DNA of 64,000 nucleotides from Lachnospiraceae bacterium (GCA_009911175.1 QXWX01000009.1:54507-118506), one strand, 5' to 3'. Counted from the stretch's first letter, positions 53,354-61,987 are shown. Notes: a model not told the origin generated them from the letters alone. Translations and numbers: made by a program.

Positions 53354-53689
53354 TTATTTTGCCAAAAGAGCGGCTTTTTGTAAAAGCAGTTCGACTTCAT
53401 GGATAGATTTGGAATCCATTTCTTTTAACTGGTGGAACAGGGCTGCCATTTCCGGGGAAGACTTCATATCCGGCAGGGTGTTTAAAAGCCAGCTATCCAA
53501 TGATAAGCGGAATGTTTTCGCTAATTGAAGGCAGACTTCCAAAGAAGGAAGTTGCTCTCCACGCTCAATCTTGGTATAGTAGGAGTATGAAATTCCTGTT
53601 TTTTCTGCGGCAAATTCCTGGGTGTAGCCAAACTGAAGCCTTCTGTCTTTTAAAATCTGCCCTATTCTTTTGATCTCTGACTGATCCAT
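53354..53689 (-). CDS. XRE-family regulator B
   Basis: The minus-strand ATG at 53689 (AAGGGGTGTGAATAT upstream) gives a 111-residue protein starting MDQSEIKRIGQILKDRRLQF. The helix-turn-helix is YTQEFAAEKTGISYSYYTKI followed by ERGEQLPSLEVCLQLAKTFR. A C-terminal helical part (EMAALFHQLKEMDSKSIHEV) could dimerise. The frame extends upstream to 53749 but without a ribosome-binding site. It lies convergent with nothing and divergent from the 53818 gene, whose promoter region carries repeated CATAAATA sites. Confidence 0.8.
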   Translation of the reverse strand: MDQSEIKRIGQILKDRRLQFGYTQEFAAEKTGISYSYYTKIERGEQLPSLEVCLQLAKTFRLSLDSWLLNTLPDMKSSPEMAALFHQLKEMDSKSIHEVELLLQKAALLAK

Positions 53690-53723
53690 ATATTCACACC
53701 CCTTCAATTTGCTATATGGTAAT

Positions 53724-53800
53724 ACATAAATAATGCAAGTGCCATACACTATTTATGCCTGAAACGGCCATAAATAATGATTGCAATGTTCATAAATAAA
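53724..53800 (+). promoter_or_regulatory. CATAAATA repeats between regulator B and 53818 gene
   Basis: CATAAATAATG occurs at 53725 and 53769, CATAAATA at 53791, and the inverse TATTTATG at 53750. An ATTGCAAT at 53780 matches the operator of regulator A. The divergent intergenic region is probably an operator shared by the two XRE regulators. Confidence 0.5.
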
Positions 53801-53817
53801 GAGGGGGATAAAAACAA

Positions 53818-54516
53818 ATGTGGAAGATTTTGAAAGAGGATCATAGAGAATATTATCTGATACGGGTAGAAATAGTATGGAGCATAATGGGATTATTTAT
53901 TGCATGTATGGCATTTTTGTTCTTTTTACAATGCAGCCGGGGAGAAAGCGTTAAGAGGGAGGTGAGACAGGCTGATTATAAACATAAAATACAGGAACCT
54001 GTGGAATCGGGATTGGGAGATACCGCAGGGTGTTATCTATGCGGAACTAATAAGAGAAGCTTGATGGGGCATTATCGGGGGATAGATGATCTGGGGATAC
54101 GCAATTCCAAAGACAAGGCAGAACGGGATAGAAGACAAAATGGCAGCAGCACAAGCAGATTCGGAACTGGAGAGGGTGGGGATTTTTTTCAGGTTAGCCA
54201 GGATTTCAGCAGGGGAATTGTAGAAGTAACAATCGACTATGGTGAAGACAGTATCTTTGACGCGGATAGTGTGAAGGATAATCTGTGCCAGAAATGCTTA
54301 GATAAATTGCTGGGGGTTATGGATAGCTACTGCTCTTTGAGCGAAGCCGAGCAGGCCAGGGATCTGTGCCTGATTGATTTTCAAACAATGGAATTGTATG
54401 CATTGCAGGAGTATAACCGTTCATATTACATACGTGATTATTATGTATGGATTAATATGGATGATAATGAGGCAGAGGTAAGAGCATTTTATATGCCGGC
54501 TTTGGAGGCTGAATGA
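53818..54516 (+). CDS. uncharacterised membrane-anchored protein
   Basis: The 232-residue protein has one N-terminal membrane helix (about residues 21-39, EIVWSIMGLFIACMAFLFFL) and an outside part with a possible Cys pair near CYLCGTNKRSLMGHY (about 73-76) and CQKC near 159-162, so a metal site or disulfide is possible. The middle is polar and Ser/Gly-rich. I do not recognise it. Its divergent promoter with XRE sites, and the following hairpin, suggest a separate small transcription unit at the edge of the cargo. Confidence 0.6.
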   Translation: MWKILKEDHREYYLIRVEIVWSIMGLFIACMAFLFFLQCSRGESVKREVRQADYKHKIQEPVESGLGDTAGCYLCGTNKRSLMGHYRGIDDLGIRNSKDKAERDRRQNGSSTSRFGTGEGGDFFQVSQDFSRGIVEVTIDYGEDSIFDADSVKDNLCQKCLDKLLGVMDSYCSLSEAEQARDLCLIDFQTMELYALQEYNRSYYIRDYYVWINMDDNEAEVRAFYMPALEAE

Positions 54517-54521
54517 AATAA

Positions 54522-54549
54522 ACTTCCCCACAGCAAGCTGCGGGGAAGT
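54522..54549 (+). terminator. long perfect hairpin after 53818 gene
   Basis: ACTTCCCC (54522) and CAGC pair with GCTG and GGGGAAGT (to 54549) across a two-base loop, with one mismatched pair (A-C). No T tract follows, so it may serve as a transcript end or barrier on either strand. Confidence 0.5.
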
Positions 54550-54594
54550 AGACCCGTGAGTGATTAAACTTACTTTTTAATTCACAAAATTGTA

Positions 54595-54640
54595 GTTTTA
54601 CGGACAATATGATGCGGTAAAATATATTGTCTGCTATAAT
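54595..54640 (+). promoter_or_regulatory. GTTTTACGGACAA box 1 and promoter
   Basis: GTTTTACGGACAAT (54595-54608) stands upstream of TATAAT (54635-54640) and about 75 bases before the 54683 gene. The same box occurs at 55317 (before the two-component genes) and 60648 (before the 60845 gene). It is a candidate target of the LytTR response regulator encoded here. Confidence 0.5.
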
Positions 54641-54682
54641 GTATGGTATCTAATGTGTAAGTTTGTGTAAAGGAGTATGATA

Positions 54683-55243
54683 ATGAAGAGATACAATAGT
54701 ATGGAAGTAGAGGTTATCAAATTGAGTGTTTGTAACATAGAAAGTCTGGGGTTATCCATCAAAGATGTACTAATGCAGAGTGTTGTATGGCTCAGAGAAA
54801 AGTATGAGATGACAGGTGACGCAAGGTATTTGGAAAAAGCAGTGTGGCATATCTATGCTTATCTGGAACTGGGATATCCCTATGAAAACGGGAGGGCGGA
54901 ATTTCAAGTTATATTAGATGCGCTTGGGGAGAAAGAGGAAGATGTGTTCCCGAGTCGATGCCGGGGGAGAAAGAGGGTACCTTTGAAGAAGATGCGGATT
55001 AATCAGTTATTAGGAAAATGGAATCCTGTCCTACAGTCGATGAAGATATCTGACGCGGTGGAGGATATCATAGAGAAATCCCTAAACAGACAGCTTGGAG
55101 AATATACATATCACTGCGGAAAGGTGATAAAGCAAGACGGAGAAAATACTTTATGGGAGAATACCTGTAAGCTTTATGTACGGGAGGAGGAAGTCGTATT
55201 CCAAAATGTAAATAAAGGCAAATATTATATTCTTGAAGAATGA
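54683..55243 (+). CDS. uncharacterised cargo protein (186 aa)
   Basis: The ATG at 54683 follows AAAGGAGTATGATA. The protein starts MKRYNSMEVEVIKLSVCNIE, with VVWLREKYEMTGDARYLEKA and HIYAYLELGYPYENGR in the first half and beta-like sequence at the end (YTYHCGKVIKQDGENTLWEN). No membrane helix is seen. The function is unknown. It may belong to the lanthipeptide locus because it shares the GTTTTA-GGACAA box, and immunity or regulation is then possible; that is inference. Confidence 0.6.
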   Translation: MKRYNSMEVEVIKLSVCNIESLGLSIKDVLMQSVVWLREKYEMTGDARYLEKAVWHIYAYLELGYPYENGRAEFQVILDALGEKEEDVFPSRCRGRKRVPLKKMRINQLLGKWNPVLQSMKISDAVEDIIEKSLNRQLGEYTYHCGKVIKQDGENTLWENTCKLYVREEEVVFQNVNKGKYYILEE

Positions 55244-55255
55244 ATGAGGTGGTTG

Positions 55256-55300
55256 GAGGCTCGCACGCAGATCCTTCAACCGTACAGGTGGAAATTTTTT
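55256..55300 (+). repeat. short palindromic repeat remnant
   Basis: GGAGGCTCGCACGCAGATCC followed by TTCAACCGTACAGGTGGAA keeps the right end of the CCACCTGTA-type element. A further left-end piece (CTGTACGGTTGGAG) lies at about 55378, next to the response regulator gene. Confidence 0.5.
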
Positions 55301-55316
55301 CGAGGTCTAAAATGCT

Positions 55317-55330
55317 GTTTTAAGGACAAA
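55317..55330 (+). promoter_or_regulatory. GTTTTAAGGACAA box 2
   Basis: GTTTTAAGGACAAA lies 101 bases before the response regulator. It shares GGACAA-n3-GATG-n3-TAAAAT with box 1, an extended match that may include a second half site. It probably controls the two-component and lanthipeptide genes. Confidence 0.5.
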
Positions 55331-55430
55331 CAGATGAAATAAAATCTGATCTATGGTATCCTTAAAATATTCCCGGCTGTACGGTTGGAGTTATTTGAGA
55401 CGGAGTGGAATATGGCAGAGGAGAAGACAA

Positions 55431-56147
55431 ATGATGAATATTGCGGTTGTAGATGATGAGTCTGCAATTTTAGAAAATATCAGAAAGTGTGTTGAAAATG
55501 AGATTACATTACAGGATGAAGTGAATATCTTTACTTATACACAGGCGAAGGATTTTCTCCAAGAAATGAGGCAGGGATCTGAGTTTGATATTCTGGTTTC
55601 GGATATTGATATGCCGGATATGAGCGGCTTGGAGCTTGGAAGACGGATACAAGAAGAAAGCAGTGGGATATATTTGGTATTTTTGACGGCTTATCTTGAG
55701 TATGCGGCAGAGAGTTATATATTAGAAGCATATCAATATATTCTCAAAGATGATATGGAAAAGAGGCTACCGCCTATCTTGAGGCAGCTGATTGACCGCG
55801 TGAAGAGGGAGAAGAGGCAGTTCAGGATGGTCGGTACACCTACAAGTAAGGTGCGGGTATATTACAGGGATATTATATACGTAGAGAAAGAAAAGGGGGC
55901 AAAATATATTTGTTATATAACTGTACATGGTATCTATAAAGAAAGGATCTCATTAAAACAACTGAATGGAGAACTCACAAGTGATGAATTCATTTTGATT
56001 GAACGCGGACATATTTTAAATGTTTCACATATTGCCAGTATGAAGGAGGGGATGGTCCAGATGGATAATGGGGTAAGAATTTTTGTCAATCGGATCAGTA
56101 TCAAAAAAATAAAAGAGCAGATCAGCCTGTACAGGGGGAATCTGTAA
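55431..56147 (+). CDS. LytTR-family response regulator
   Basis: The 238-residue protein has a receiver domain (MMNIAVVDDESAILENIRKC, phosphoacceptor Asp in DILVSDIDMPDMSGLELGRR) and a C-terminal LytTR DNA-binding domain (about residues 140-235, with FRMVGTPTSKVRVYYRDIIY and ILIERGHILNVSHIASMKEG-type segments). It is of the AgrA/ComE kind, usual in peptide-sensing control. ATG 55431 has GAGGAG seven bases upstream. It overlaps the kinase gene by one base. It is the likely regulator of lanthipeptide production here. Confidence 0.88.
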   Translation: MMNIAVVDDESAILENIRKCVENEITLQDEVNIFTYTQAKDFLQEMRQGSEFDILVSDIDMPDMSGLELGRRIQEESSGIYLVFLTAYLEYAAESYILEAYQYILKDDMEKRLPPILRQLIDRVKREKRQFRMVGTPTSKVRVYYRDIIYVEKEKGAKYICYITVHGIYKERISLKQLNGELTSDEFILIERGHILNVSHIASMKEGMVQMDNGVRIFVNRISIKKIKEQISLYRGNL

Positions 56148-57454
56148 TGGGTATCAAGGTTCTTCTCATAGGAATTTCACTTTTAGAAATGGTCATGCTA
56201 TATTGGCTGTTATGTGGAACAGTATTAGAAAAACAGTATTTTCAGAAAAAAGAATGGGTAATTATATGTGTGAATATTGTTGGCGTAGGTGTGGGTGAGG
56301 GAATCAACCGTAGTCTGCTCTTTTTTTCACAGAATGTATTTCTTACGAGTGTTGCGGTTACATGTATATGTGTGGTGGTGATAAATAGACAAAATAAGCT
56401 ATTAAAAACAATAGTAGTCGTTTTGTATTATACAATAGTAGCCTTGGCAGATTTTTTTATGGCATTTTTGAGCATGATAGCGTTAAGGAACGAGTTTAAA
56501 GATATGGTTTATGTATATGCAGGCTCACTAATGGAAAGCATGCTTTTTATTTGCGCAAGGGTCATCATAGCAGCTTGTATATACTTGATCGTCAGGCAGA
56601 AGTTTGCTGAAGCGTATATACGTGAATTCCAAAGTGTATTGTTGATGATTATGATAATTATGTGCCTGATGTTAAGGCGCTATCAGGTGGCGATTGTAAG
56701 AATGATGTGTGAAGGCAAGGAGCAGGAGGCAGGAGCAACAGGGCTTTCTCTTATGGGTGCTGTGTTGGTTATACTTTTTACCGGAATGGTATATTTGAAA
56801 TATAAGGCTCTTAAAAAGGAAAAGGAATTGCTGACTATGCGTGATGCCATGGTGACTCAAAGATTTATGGAATTGGAAGAGGTTATGGAAAAGAATCGTC
56901 AATTATCGCATGATTTGAAACACCATGTGCTTGTTCTAAAGAATTTCGAGAAGGAAGGAAATTATGAAGGGATACATAATTATTTAGAAGAAATAAACCA
57001 TGAGTTTTTGGAGATAAAGAAAAGGGCCTGGACAGGAAATGAGATTGCGGATATGCTTCTGGAGCAGAAAAGAGCTCTGGCAGAGCAAGAGGGTATCACA
57101 TTTATGATACAGGCAGTACCGATTGCGGAATGGTTGTTTCAAAACAGCGAGACGTGTTCCTTGCTGGGCAATCTTCTAGATAATGCCATTGAAGCATGTA
57201 GGAGAATGGATTGTAATATAAATAAATGGATATCTATAAAGATAGAGAATCAAAAACGATTGTTGTTCATAATCATAGAAAACTCTGTCGATAAAGCGCC
57301 AATTATGAAAAATGGGAGGCCAATATCTGTGAAACCGGATAGATTAAGGCATGGGTATGGGCTGAAAAGCGTGGAACGAATTGTGAACAAGTACGAGGGG
57401 ATGATCATGTACCAAAGTAAAGACAGGGCCTTTCAAGTGAAGCTTTTGTTTTGA
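56147..57454 (+). CDS. GHKL histidine kinase (AgrC/ComD-like)
   Basis: The 435-residue protein has about six N-terminal membrane segments (to about residue 215) and a cytoplasmic part with the phosphoacceptor motif LSHDLKHHVLVLKNF (about 255-270), GNLLDNAIEACRRM (N box, about 343-356) and HGYGLKSVERI (G box, about 402-412). That makes it a GHKL kinase that could sense a secreted peptide. Its ATG shares a base with the regulator stop. The lanthipeptide precursor starts 37 bp after its stop, so the three genes are probably cotranscribed. Confidence 0.88.
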   Translation: MGIKVLLIGISLLEMVMLYWLLCGTVLEKQYFQKKEWVIICVNIVGVGVGEGINRSLLFFSQNVFLTSVAVTCICVVVINRQNKLLKTIVVVLYYTIVALADFFMAFLSMIALRNEFKDMVYVYAGSLMESMLFICARVIIAACIYLIVRQKFAEAYIREFQSVLLMIMIIMCLMLRRYQVAIVRMMCEGKEQEAGATGLSLMGAVLVILFTGMVYLKYKALKKEKELLTMRDAMVTQRFMELEEVMEKNRQLSHDLKHHVLVLKNFEKEGNYEGIHNYLEEINHEFLEIKKRAWTGNEIADMLLEQKRALAEQEGITFMIQAVPIAEWLFQNSETCSLLGNLLDNAIEACRRMDCNINKWISIKIENQKRLLFIIIENSVDKAPIMKNGRPISVKPDRLRHGYGLKSVERIVNKYEGMIMYQSKDRAFQVKLLF

Positions 57455-57490
57455 TAGAACAATTCATAATAAAGGAAGGAGGGGAGTGGC

Positions 57491-57640
57491 ATGCAGAAAG
57501 ATTTCATTTTAGATTACGCAGGGGATCTTTCTATAGAACTTGAGGAAATAGAAAAATTAATCCCAGATGCGGAGCAAATAGAAAGCGCGTATACACAGAC
57601 TAACATGTGTGGAACCTTTTTCACTCTAATATGTTGTTAA
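57491..57640 (+). CDS. class II lanthipeptide precursor (49 aa)
   Basis: The short frame ATG 57491 to TAA 57640 has AAGGAAGGAGGGGAGTGGC upstream. The first ~33 residues form an acidic leader (SIELEEIEKLIPDAEQIESA at 14-33), and the core is YTQTNMCGTFFTLICC. Thr35-Thr37-Cys40 spacing equals Thr9-Ser11-Cys14 of lacticin 481, and a Thr42...CysCys end follows, so rings Thr35-Cys40, Thr37-Cys48 and Thr42-Cys49 are predicted. It lacks the usual Gly-Gly/Ala leader end. The LanM gene downstream supports the assignment. No precursor array is seen. Confidence 0.78.
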   Translation: MQKDFILDYAGDLSIELEEIEKLIPDAEQIESAYTQTNMCGTFFTLICC

Positions 57641-57733
57641 TTGCAAGGATTATAAAAAGCTGTTGCGAAATGATAGATTCATACAATGTATGGCGCAGAT
57701 ACAAAAAATCTTGTGGCTTTAGATTGTAAGAGT

Positions 57734-57756
57734 GCCAATTTTGCAATGGCTTTTTT
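57734..57756 (+). terminator. weak hairpin between precursor and lanM
   Basis: GCCA (57734-57737) and TGGC (57747-57750) are followed by TTTTTT. The short stem suggests only partial termination, which would make precursor transcripts outnumber lanM. The rest of the 159-bp gap has no gene. Confidence 0.35.
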
Positions 57757-57799
57757 ATTAGTATTCGTATGAAAATTGTGAAGAGAAGAGGAAAATTTA

Positions 57800-60583
57800 A
57801 TGTATTTTGCGGGATTTTATGAAACGTTGATTAGATGGGGATGTGATTTGCTGCGGCAGAGAATTCGGAATCAGGATGCTCTGAAAAATATATTTTCAGA
57901 TTTTAAAGAGCATCTGGTGATCCGTTTGCAGAATATGTGTATCAGGACATTGATTGTGGAAATGCATGATTATGACAATCGCGGGAAATTAAAAGGAAAA
58001 GATCCGCAAGAAAAGTACGAGTATTTCTGTAAGGAGATCATTAAAAAAGAGAAATTTATACAAGAAACGTTTATGCGCTATCCAGTTCTGCATCAATGTA
58101 TAGAAGAAGCGGTAGAAAATATGGCGGCATTTTATGCAGATATCACGGAAGATTTTCGGAAAGACAGACATGCAATACAAAGAGTGCTGTGCAAAGAAGA
58201 GAAAGCGCTAAATATTCATGGGATAAAAGGAGGATTTTCGGATGTACATAATAAAGGCCGTTGTGTAGTAAGGGTTTTGCTTGATCATGGATCTGAGGTC
58301 TTATACAAACCACGTTCCATGGATAATGAAAAGAGGTACGCGGAGATGCTGCAATGGCTGGCTGGAGAGACCAGAATCAGTCAGTATGAGTATGAAATTC
58401 TCTCGTATCCGGACCATAGCTGGTGTTCTATTGTCGGCTATGCATCCTGTGATTCGCGAAAGGAATTAGAGGATTATTATGAGCGGCTGGGTGTGCAGCT
58501 GTTTTTGGCTTATTTGCTGGGAACGAAGGATCTGCATTGCGAGAATATCGTTGTATTTGGCGGGTATCCGGTATTGATCGATCTGGAAACGTTAACGAAT
58601 ATCCGGTATAACCGTAACCGGATCACTGTAAATGATGAAATCTTCTATCAACTGTCGCAATCCGTATTATATACCGGAATGCTTCCTTTTTATCACTGGA
58701 ATCAGGAAGGAAAAGGGGTAAACAGCAGTGTGATAAGCGGGACGGAAGGACAGCAATATCCCTTTAAAGTTCCGGTGGTCATCCATGGCGGAACTTCTGA
58801 TATGAGGATAGCATACAGGCATCCAAAATCTGTGAAGAATCAAAACCTTGCAACGATTAAGGGCGAATTTCAAGATCCGTTATTGTATGCGGAAAAACTG
58901 CTGAAGGGATTCAGGGCAGCTTATCTTGCGGTTACTGAGAAAAAAGGGGAATTTCATGCTTTATTAGAAAAATTAGAAGGTTTACAGTGCCGGTATCTGA
59001 TAGCAGATACGCAGCGGTACAGTATGGTTTTGTCAGGCTCCTATCATCCAGGAGTATTGAGGAATCGGGAGGAACGGGAACGTTTTCTCTATTCTATGCA
59101 AAAGGGACGGAAAAAAGATGAGAAAGAAATCGTGGATAGGGAAGTAAAGGCATTGTCAGGCGGCGACATTCCTTATTTTTACTATAATATGAACACGAAG
59201 GATCTGTCTGACACTCTTGGTGGGAGGATAAAAGACTACTTTGCGTACAAGCCGATAGATCTGCTGTATCAAAAATTGAAAGAATTGTGTGAAGAGGATA
59301 TGGAAAAACAGTGTGGGTTTATAGAACTTGCGTTGGAGATGACAACAGATAGAACCGAGCTGTTTAAGAACCGAGTATATTGTTTGAAAGAATACAACGC
59401 TTTGAAAAAGGATAAGAAAGTAAAGACAGCGCGACTGAAGGGGAACATTGAGTTTTTAATAGAGTGTATATTGCGAAACGCGGTATGGAATCAAGATCAT
59501 AATGAAGTGAGCTGGCATACGGTGCAATTTTCTAATGGGAACAGAAAAAACTGGTCGATCCGGTCAATGAATATATATCTGTATGATGGCTTGGCGGGAA
59601 TGCTGTTGTTAATGTATAGCTTGAAAAAGATAGATGGGAGAATGGAGATTGCTGAAATATATGAGGCTCTAAAAGAGAGACTGTTCCAATATACGGATTT
59701 GGGACTGCAGACAATTGAGAATCTTCAAACTCGGAATACCGGAATATATGAAGGGGAAAGCTCTGTTATATATACATATCTATTGCTGTATCAAGTGGGG
59801 GCAGGAGTAGAATATTTGGATTACGCACAGAGCCATGCCGGGATTATGGAACAGCTCATTGAAGGAGACGAGAAGTATGATCTGCTTAATGGAAATGCCG
59901 GAGCCGTTCAGGCATTATCGCTGTTGTATGAAATAACTTCGGATAAAACGTATCTTGAGATGGCAGAAAAAGCAGCGGATGTATTGGAGAAAGCAGCGGA
60001 AAATCAAGAGTGGGGAATTGGCTGGACGACAGAGGAAGGACTGCCGCCTATGGCAGGAGCGGCGCACGGGAATGGTGGGATTATGATCGCTTTTCTGCAC
60101 TTGTGGTATTTGACATCGAAAGATAAATATGAACGATTGGCAGAAAAAATATGGGAATATGAAGCAGCCTTATATAATCCAGAGATAAATAATTGGTTGG
60201 ATGTGCGGTCAGAACAGCAGGAGATTGATGGTATCGGGGCGATGGCATGGTGTCATGGAGCGCCGGGAATATTGTATTCAAGGATGAAGTGCTATGAATA
60301 TGTAAAAGACCAGAAATGGAAAAATCGCCTTGAAAAAGATATGCGCAGAGCATATAAGAAATTGAAGGACTATTGGAGAAGGGATAGCTGGTGTTTGTGC
60401 CATGGGATATGTGGGAATCTTTGGATATTAGAAAAAGCATCAGAGGTTTGTGGAGATAAGGATGAGATATTCAATAATTACTTGGCGTGGGAGGAGGTTC
60501 AGCTGTTACCACAGGAGAGGGAGAATCCAGGACTTTTGAATGGATATGGAGGGATATTACTTTATCTGACGCAAAAGCAATAA
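57800..60583 (+). CDS. lanM: class II lanthipeptide synthetase LanM
   Basis: The 927-residue protein has the N-terminal dehydratase/kinase-like part (KGRCVVRVLLDHGSEVLYKP and LGTKDLHCENIVVFGGYPVL, with ALSGGDIPYFYYN) and a C-terminal LanC cyclase domain with zinc ligands Cys818 (WCHGAPG), Cys867 and His868 (CLCHGICG). It would dehydrate Thr residues and form (methyl)lanthionine rings in the 57491 precursor. Length matches LanM proteins (about 900-1000). The ATG follows AAGAGAAGAGGAAAATTTA. No LanT or LanFEG genes are found within the window. Confidence 0.93.
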   Translation: MYFAGFYETLIRWGCDLLRQRIRNQDALKNIFSDFKEHLVIRLQNMCIRTLIVEMHDYDNRGKLKGKDPQEKYEYFCKEIIKKEKFIQETFMRYPVLHQCIEEAVENMAAFYADITEDFRKDRHAIQRVLCKEEKALNIHGIKGGFSDVHNKGRCVVRVLLDHGSEVLYKPRSMDNEKRYAEMLQWLAGETRISQYEYEILSYPDHSWCSIVGYASCDSRKELEDYYERLGVQLFLAYLLGTKDLHCENIVVFGGYPVLIDLETLTNIRYNRNRITVNDEIFYQLSQSVLYTGMLPFYHWNQEGKGVNSSVISGTEGQQYPFKVPVVIHGGTSDMRIAYRHPKSVKNQNLATIKGEFQDPLLYAEKLLKGFRAAYLAVTEKKGEFHALLEKLEGLQCRYLIADTQRYSMVLSGSYHPGVLRNREERERFLYSMQKGRKKDEKEIVDREVKALSGGDIPYFYYNMNTKDLSDTLGGRIKDYFAYKPIDLLYQKLKELCEEDMEKQCGFIELALEMTTDRTELFKNRVYCLKEYNALKKDKKVKTARLKGNIEFLIECILRNAVWNQDHNEVSWHTVQFSNGNRKNWSIRSMNIYLYDGLAGMLLLMYSLKKIDGRMEIAEIYEALKERLFQYTDLGLQTIENLQTRNTGIYEGESSVIYTYLLLYQVGAGVEYLDYAQSHAGIMEQLIEGDEKYDLLNGNAGAVQALSLLYEITSDKTYLEMAEKAADVLEKAAENQEWGIGWTTEEGLPPMAGAAHGNGGIMIAFLHLWYLTSKDKYERLAEKIWEYEAALYNPEINNWLDVRSEQQEIDGIGAMAWCHGAPGILYSRMKCYEYVKDQKWKNRLEKDMRRAYKKLKDYWRRDSWCLCHGICGNLWILEKASEVCGDKDEIFNNYLAWEEVQLLPQERENPGLLNGYGGILLYLTQKQ

Positions 60584-60647
60584 TAAGTAATTATAGGTGT
60601 TGTTGATCCTATTTCTGCGGAAAAAAAGTTTTAACAGCCAAAAATGC

Positions 60648-60688
60648 GTTTTTACGGACAATGGGTAGAAATATTAAAAAAATATAAT
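60648..60688 (+). promoter_or_regulatory. GTTTTTACGGACAA box 3 with promoter
   Basis: GTTTTTACGGACAAT (60648-60662) is followed 21 bases after GGACAA by TATAAT (60683-60688) in an AT-rich stretch. It lies about 155 bases before the 60845 gene. The 261-bp gap (60584-60844) shows no gene. It is the third copy of the box. Confidence 0.55.
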
Positions 60689-60844
60689 ATACTGGATATA
60701 TAAGATGTTTCATTTAAGAATACTTTGCATGATATAGAATGGAAGGGAATCATAACTAAAGCGCCAAGCTGGTAGTGTTGATTGAAGCATTTTAGAGATA
60801 AGGAATTGGTAAACATAATATGGGTGGTTAGGAGGGATAAATAA

Positions 60845-61624
60845 ATGCAATTAATAGGAGTATCTTTGCCAATACAAAAAAACACTCTGATTAATGTACA
60901 TCGAGTGAATCAAAGTATCGGAAGACATAAGGGAACTTCTCAAGGCGATAAGCAAAACTTGAATAGAGATAATATAACGATTTCTCTTCAAGGACGGGTA
61001 TCCAGCTTAATTGAAAACCTTACAAAACAAAAGATGGATATTACTGAAAGAAAAGGTCAGTTTTTAGCTTCCGCTATTGAGAGGGGGCAGTCGATGGATG
61101 CAATACAATCGCAACTTGATTTATATGATGAGCAGATTAAGGATATTGATAAACAGATATCAGAGATAACCGCACAGCAAATAATGACGGAGGTTGAAAA
61201 ACAGCGACCTAAAGTCCGAGATGCTCAACCTAAAACAAAAGAAGATATTCAGAATCAAAAGTTGGCCAACGTTACAAAGATGTCTGTGAGTTTAGATAAG
61301 ATCGACACTATTGAGGCTATAAAAACAAAAGTTGATGGTAAAATTGGTGTCCTAAAATCGGAGATTGAAGTAGATAAAACGCGTTCCGAAGGCATGACGG
61401 GCTCTCAGGAATCAATAGAGAAAAAAGAGGATTTGCTTTCCAAAATGGAAACACAATCTTTAGATTTAACTGCTGAGATAGGTCACCAACTGTCAGGTGT
61501 ATCTAAAATAGTTGATGAAAATAATGATTTGACATTGGCTCAGGTAGAAGAAGATATTGATGATTCTCACTCAGATGATATTGTTAACAAAAGTAAAAAT
61601 ATAATTGAACCTGAGTCCATGTAA
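60845..61624 (+). CDS. uncharacterised coiled-coil protein (259 aa)
   Basis: The ATG at 60845 follows AGGAGGGATAAATAA. The protein begins MQLIGVSLPIQKNTLINVHR and is charged and helical with repeated coiled-coil stretches (SSLIENLTKQKMDITERKGQ, QLDLYDEQIKDIDKQISEIT and later segments). It has no Cys or membrane helix. The base composition is much more AT-rich than in the transfer region. It heads the second RiPP locus behind box 3. No family is recognised, and whether it acts on the peptide, as immunity or as structure is unknown. Confidence 0.6.
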   Translation: MQLIGVSLPIQKNTLINVHRVNQSIGRHKGTSQGDKQNLNRDNITISLQGRVSSLIENLTKQKMDITERKGQFLASAIERGQSMDAIQSQLDLYDEQIKDIDKQISEITAQQIMTEVEKQRPKVRDAQPKTKEDIQNQKLANVTKMSVSLDKIDTIEAIKTKVDGKIGVLKSEIEVDKTRSEGMTGSQESIEKKEDLLSKMETQSLDLTAEIGHQLSGVSKIVDENNDLTLAQVEEDIDDSHSDDIVNKSKNIIEPESM

Positions 61625-61714
61625 AGAAATTAAATAGTTTTTGTATTCTTACGTTAGTGTATCATAGTAAAAAATACTATGATTGCTAAATAAAAACAAA
61701 AGGAGTGTATTATC

Positions 61715-61900
61715 ATGAAAACTTTGAAAAGAAAACAAACAGAAACATTAAACACAATTCAGGCACAAGCTTACTGTATGTGTGCGAGCTGTGGTGGGCA
61801 CTGTAGTTGCTATGGTCAGCCAGATAATGTTTGGCAGCAAACGTATCAGAACACCATAAATTCTTCTAAATCATCTTCCTCTTTTTCAAGTAGCTTCTAA
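61715..61900 (+). CDS. Cys-rich RiPP precursor (61 aa)
   Basis: The ATG at 61715 is preceded by AAAGGAGTGTATTATC. The product MKTLKRKQTETLNTIQAQAY starts with a basic leader, then has five Cys in CMCASCGGHCSC and a Ser-rich tail (SSKSSSSFSSSF). This matches the small precursors (CLI_3235/Clo7bot-like) that go with CcpM-type radical SAM maturases; recognition is from memory. Cross-links between Cys sulfur and neighbouring residues (sactipeptide-like) are expected but unproved. The maturase follows, separated by a terminator-like hairpin. Confidence 0.75.
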   Translation: MKTLKRKQTETLNTIQAQAYCMCASCGGHCSCYGQPDNVWQQTYQNTINSSKSSSSFSSSF

Positions 61901-61915
61901 ATAGGTGGTACAATT

Positions 61916-61967
61916 GCCGGTATATATGGATAAAATTTATTCATTGGTATACCGGCTTCTGTTTTTA
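61916..61967 (+). terminator. attenuating hairpin after precursor
   Basis: GCCGGTATA (61916-61924) and TATACCGGC (61948-61956) form a perfect 9-bp stem around a 23-base loop, followed by TTCTGTTTTTA. Partial termination here would make precursor mRNA more abundant than maturase mRNA. Confidence 0.6.
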
Positions 61968-61987
61968 TAAAAGAAAAGGGGGTTGCT

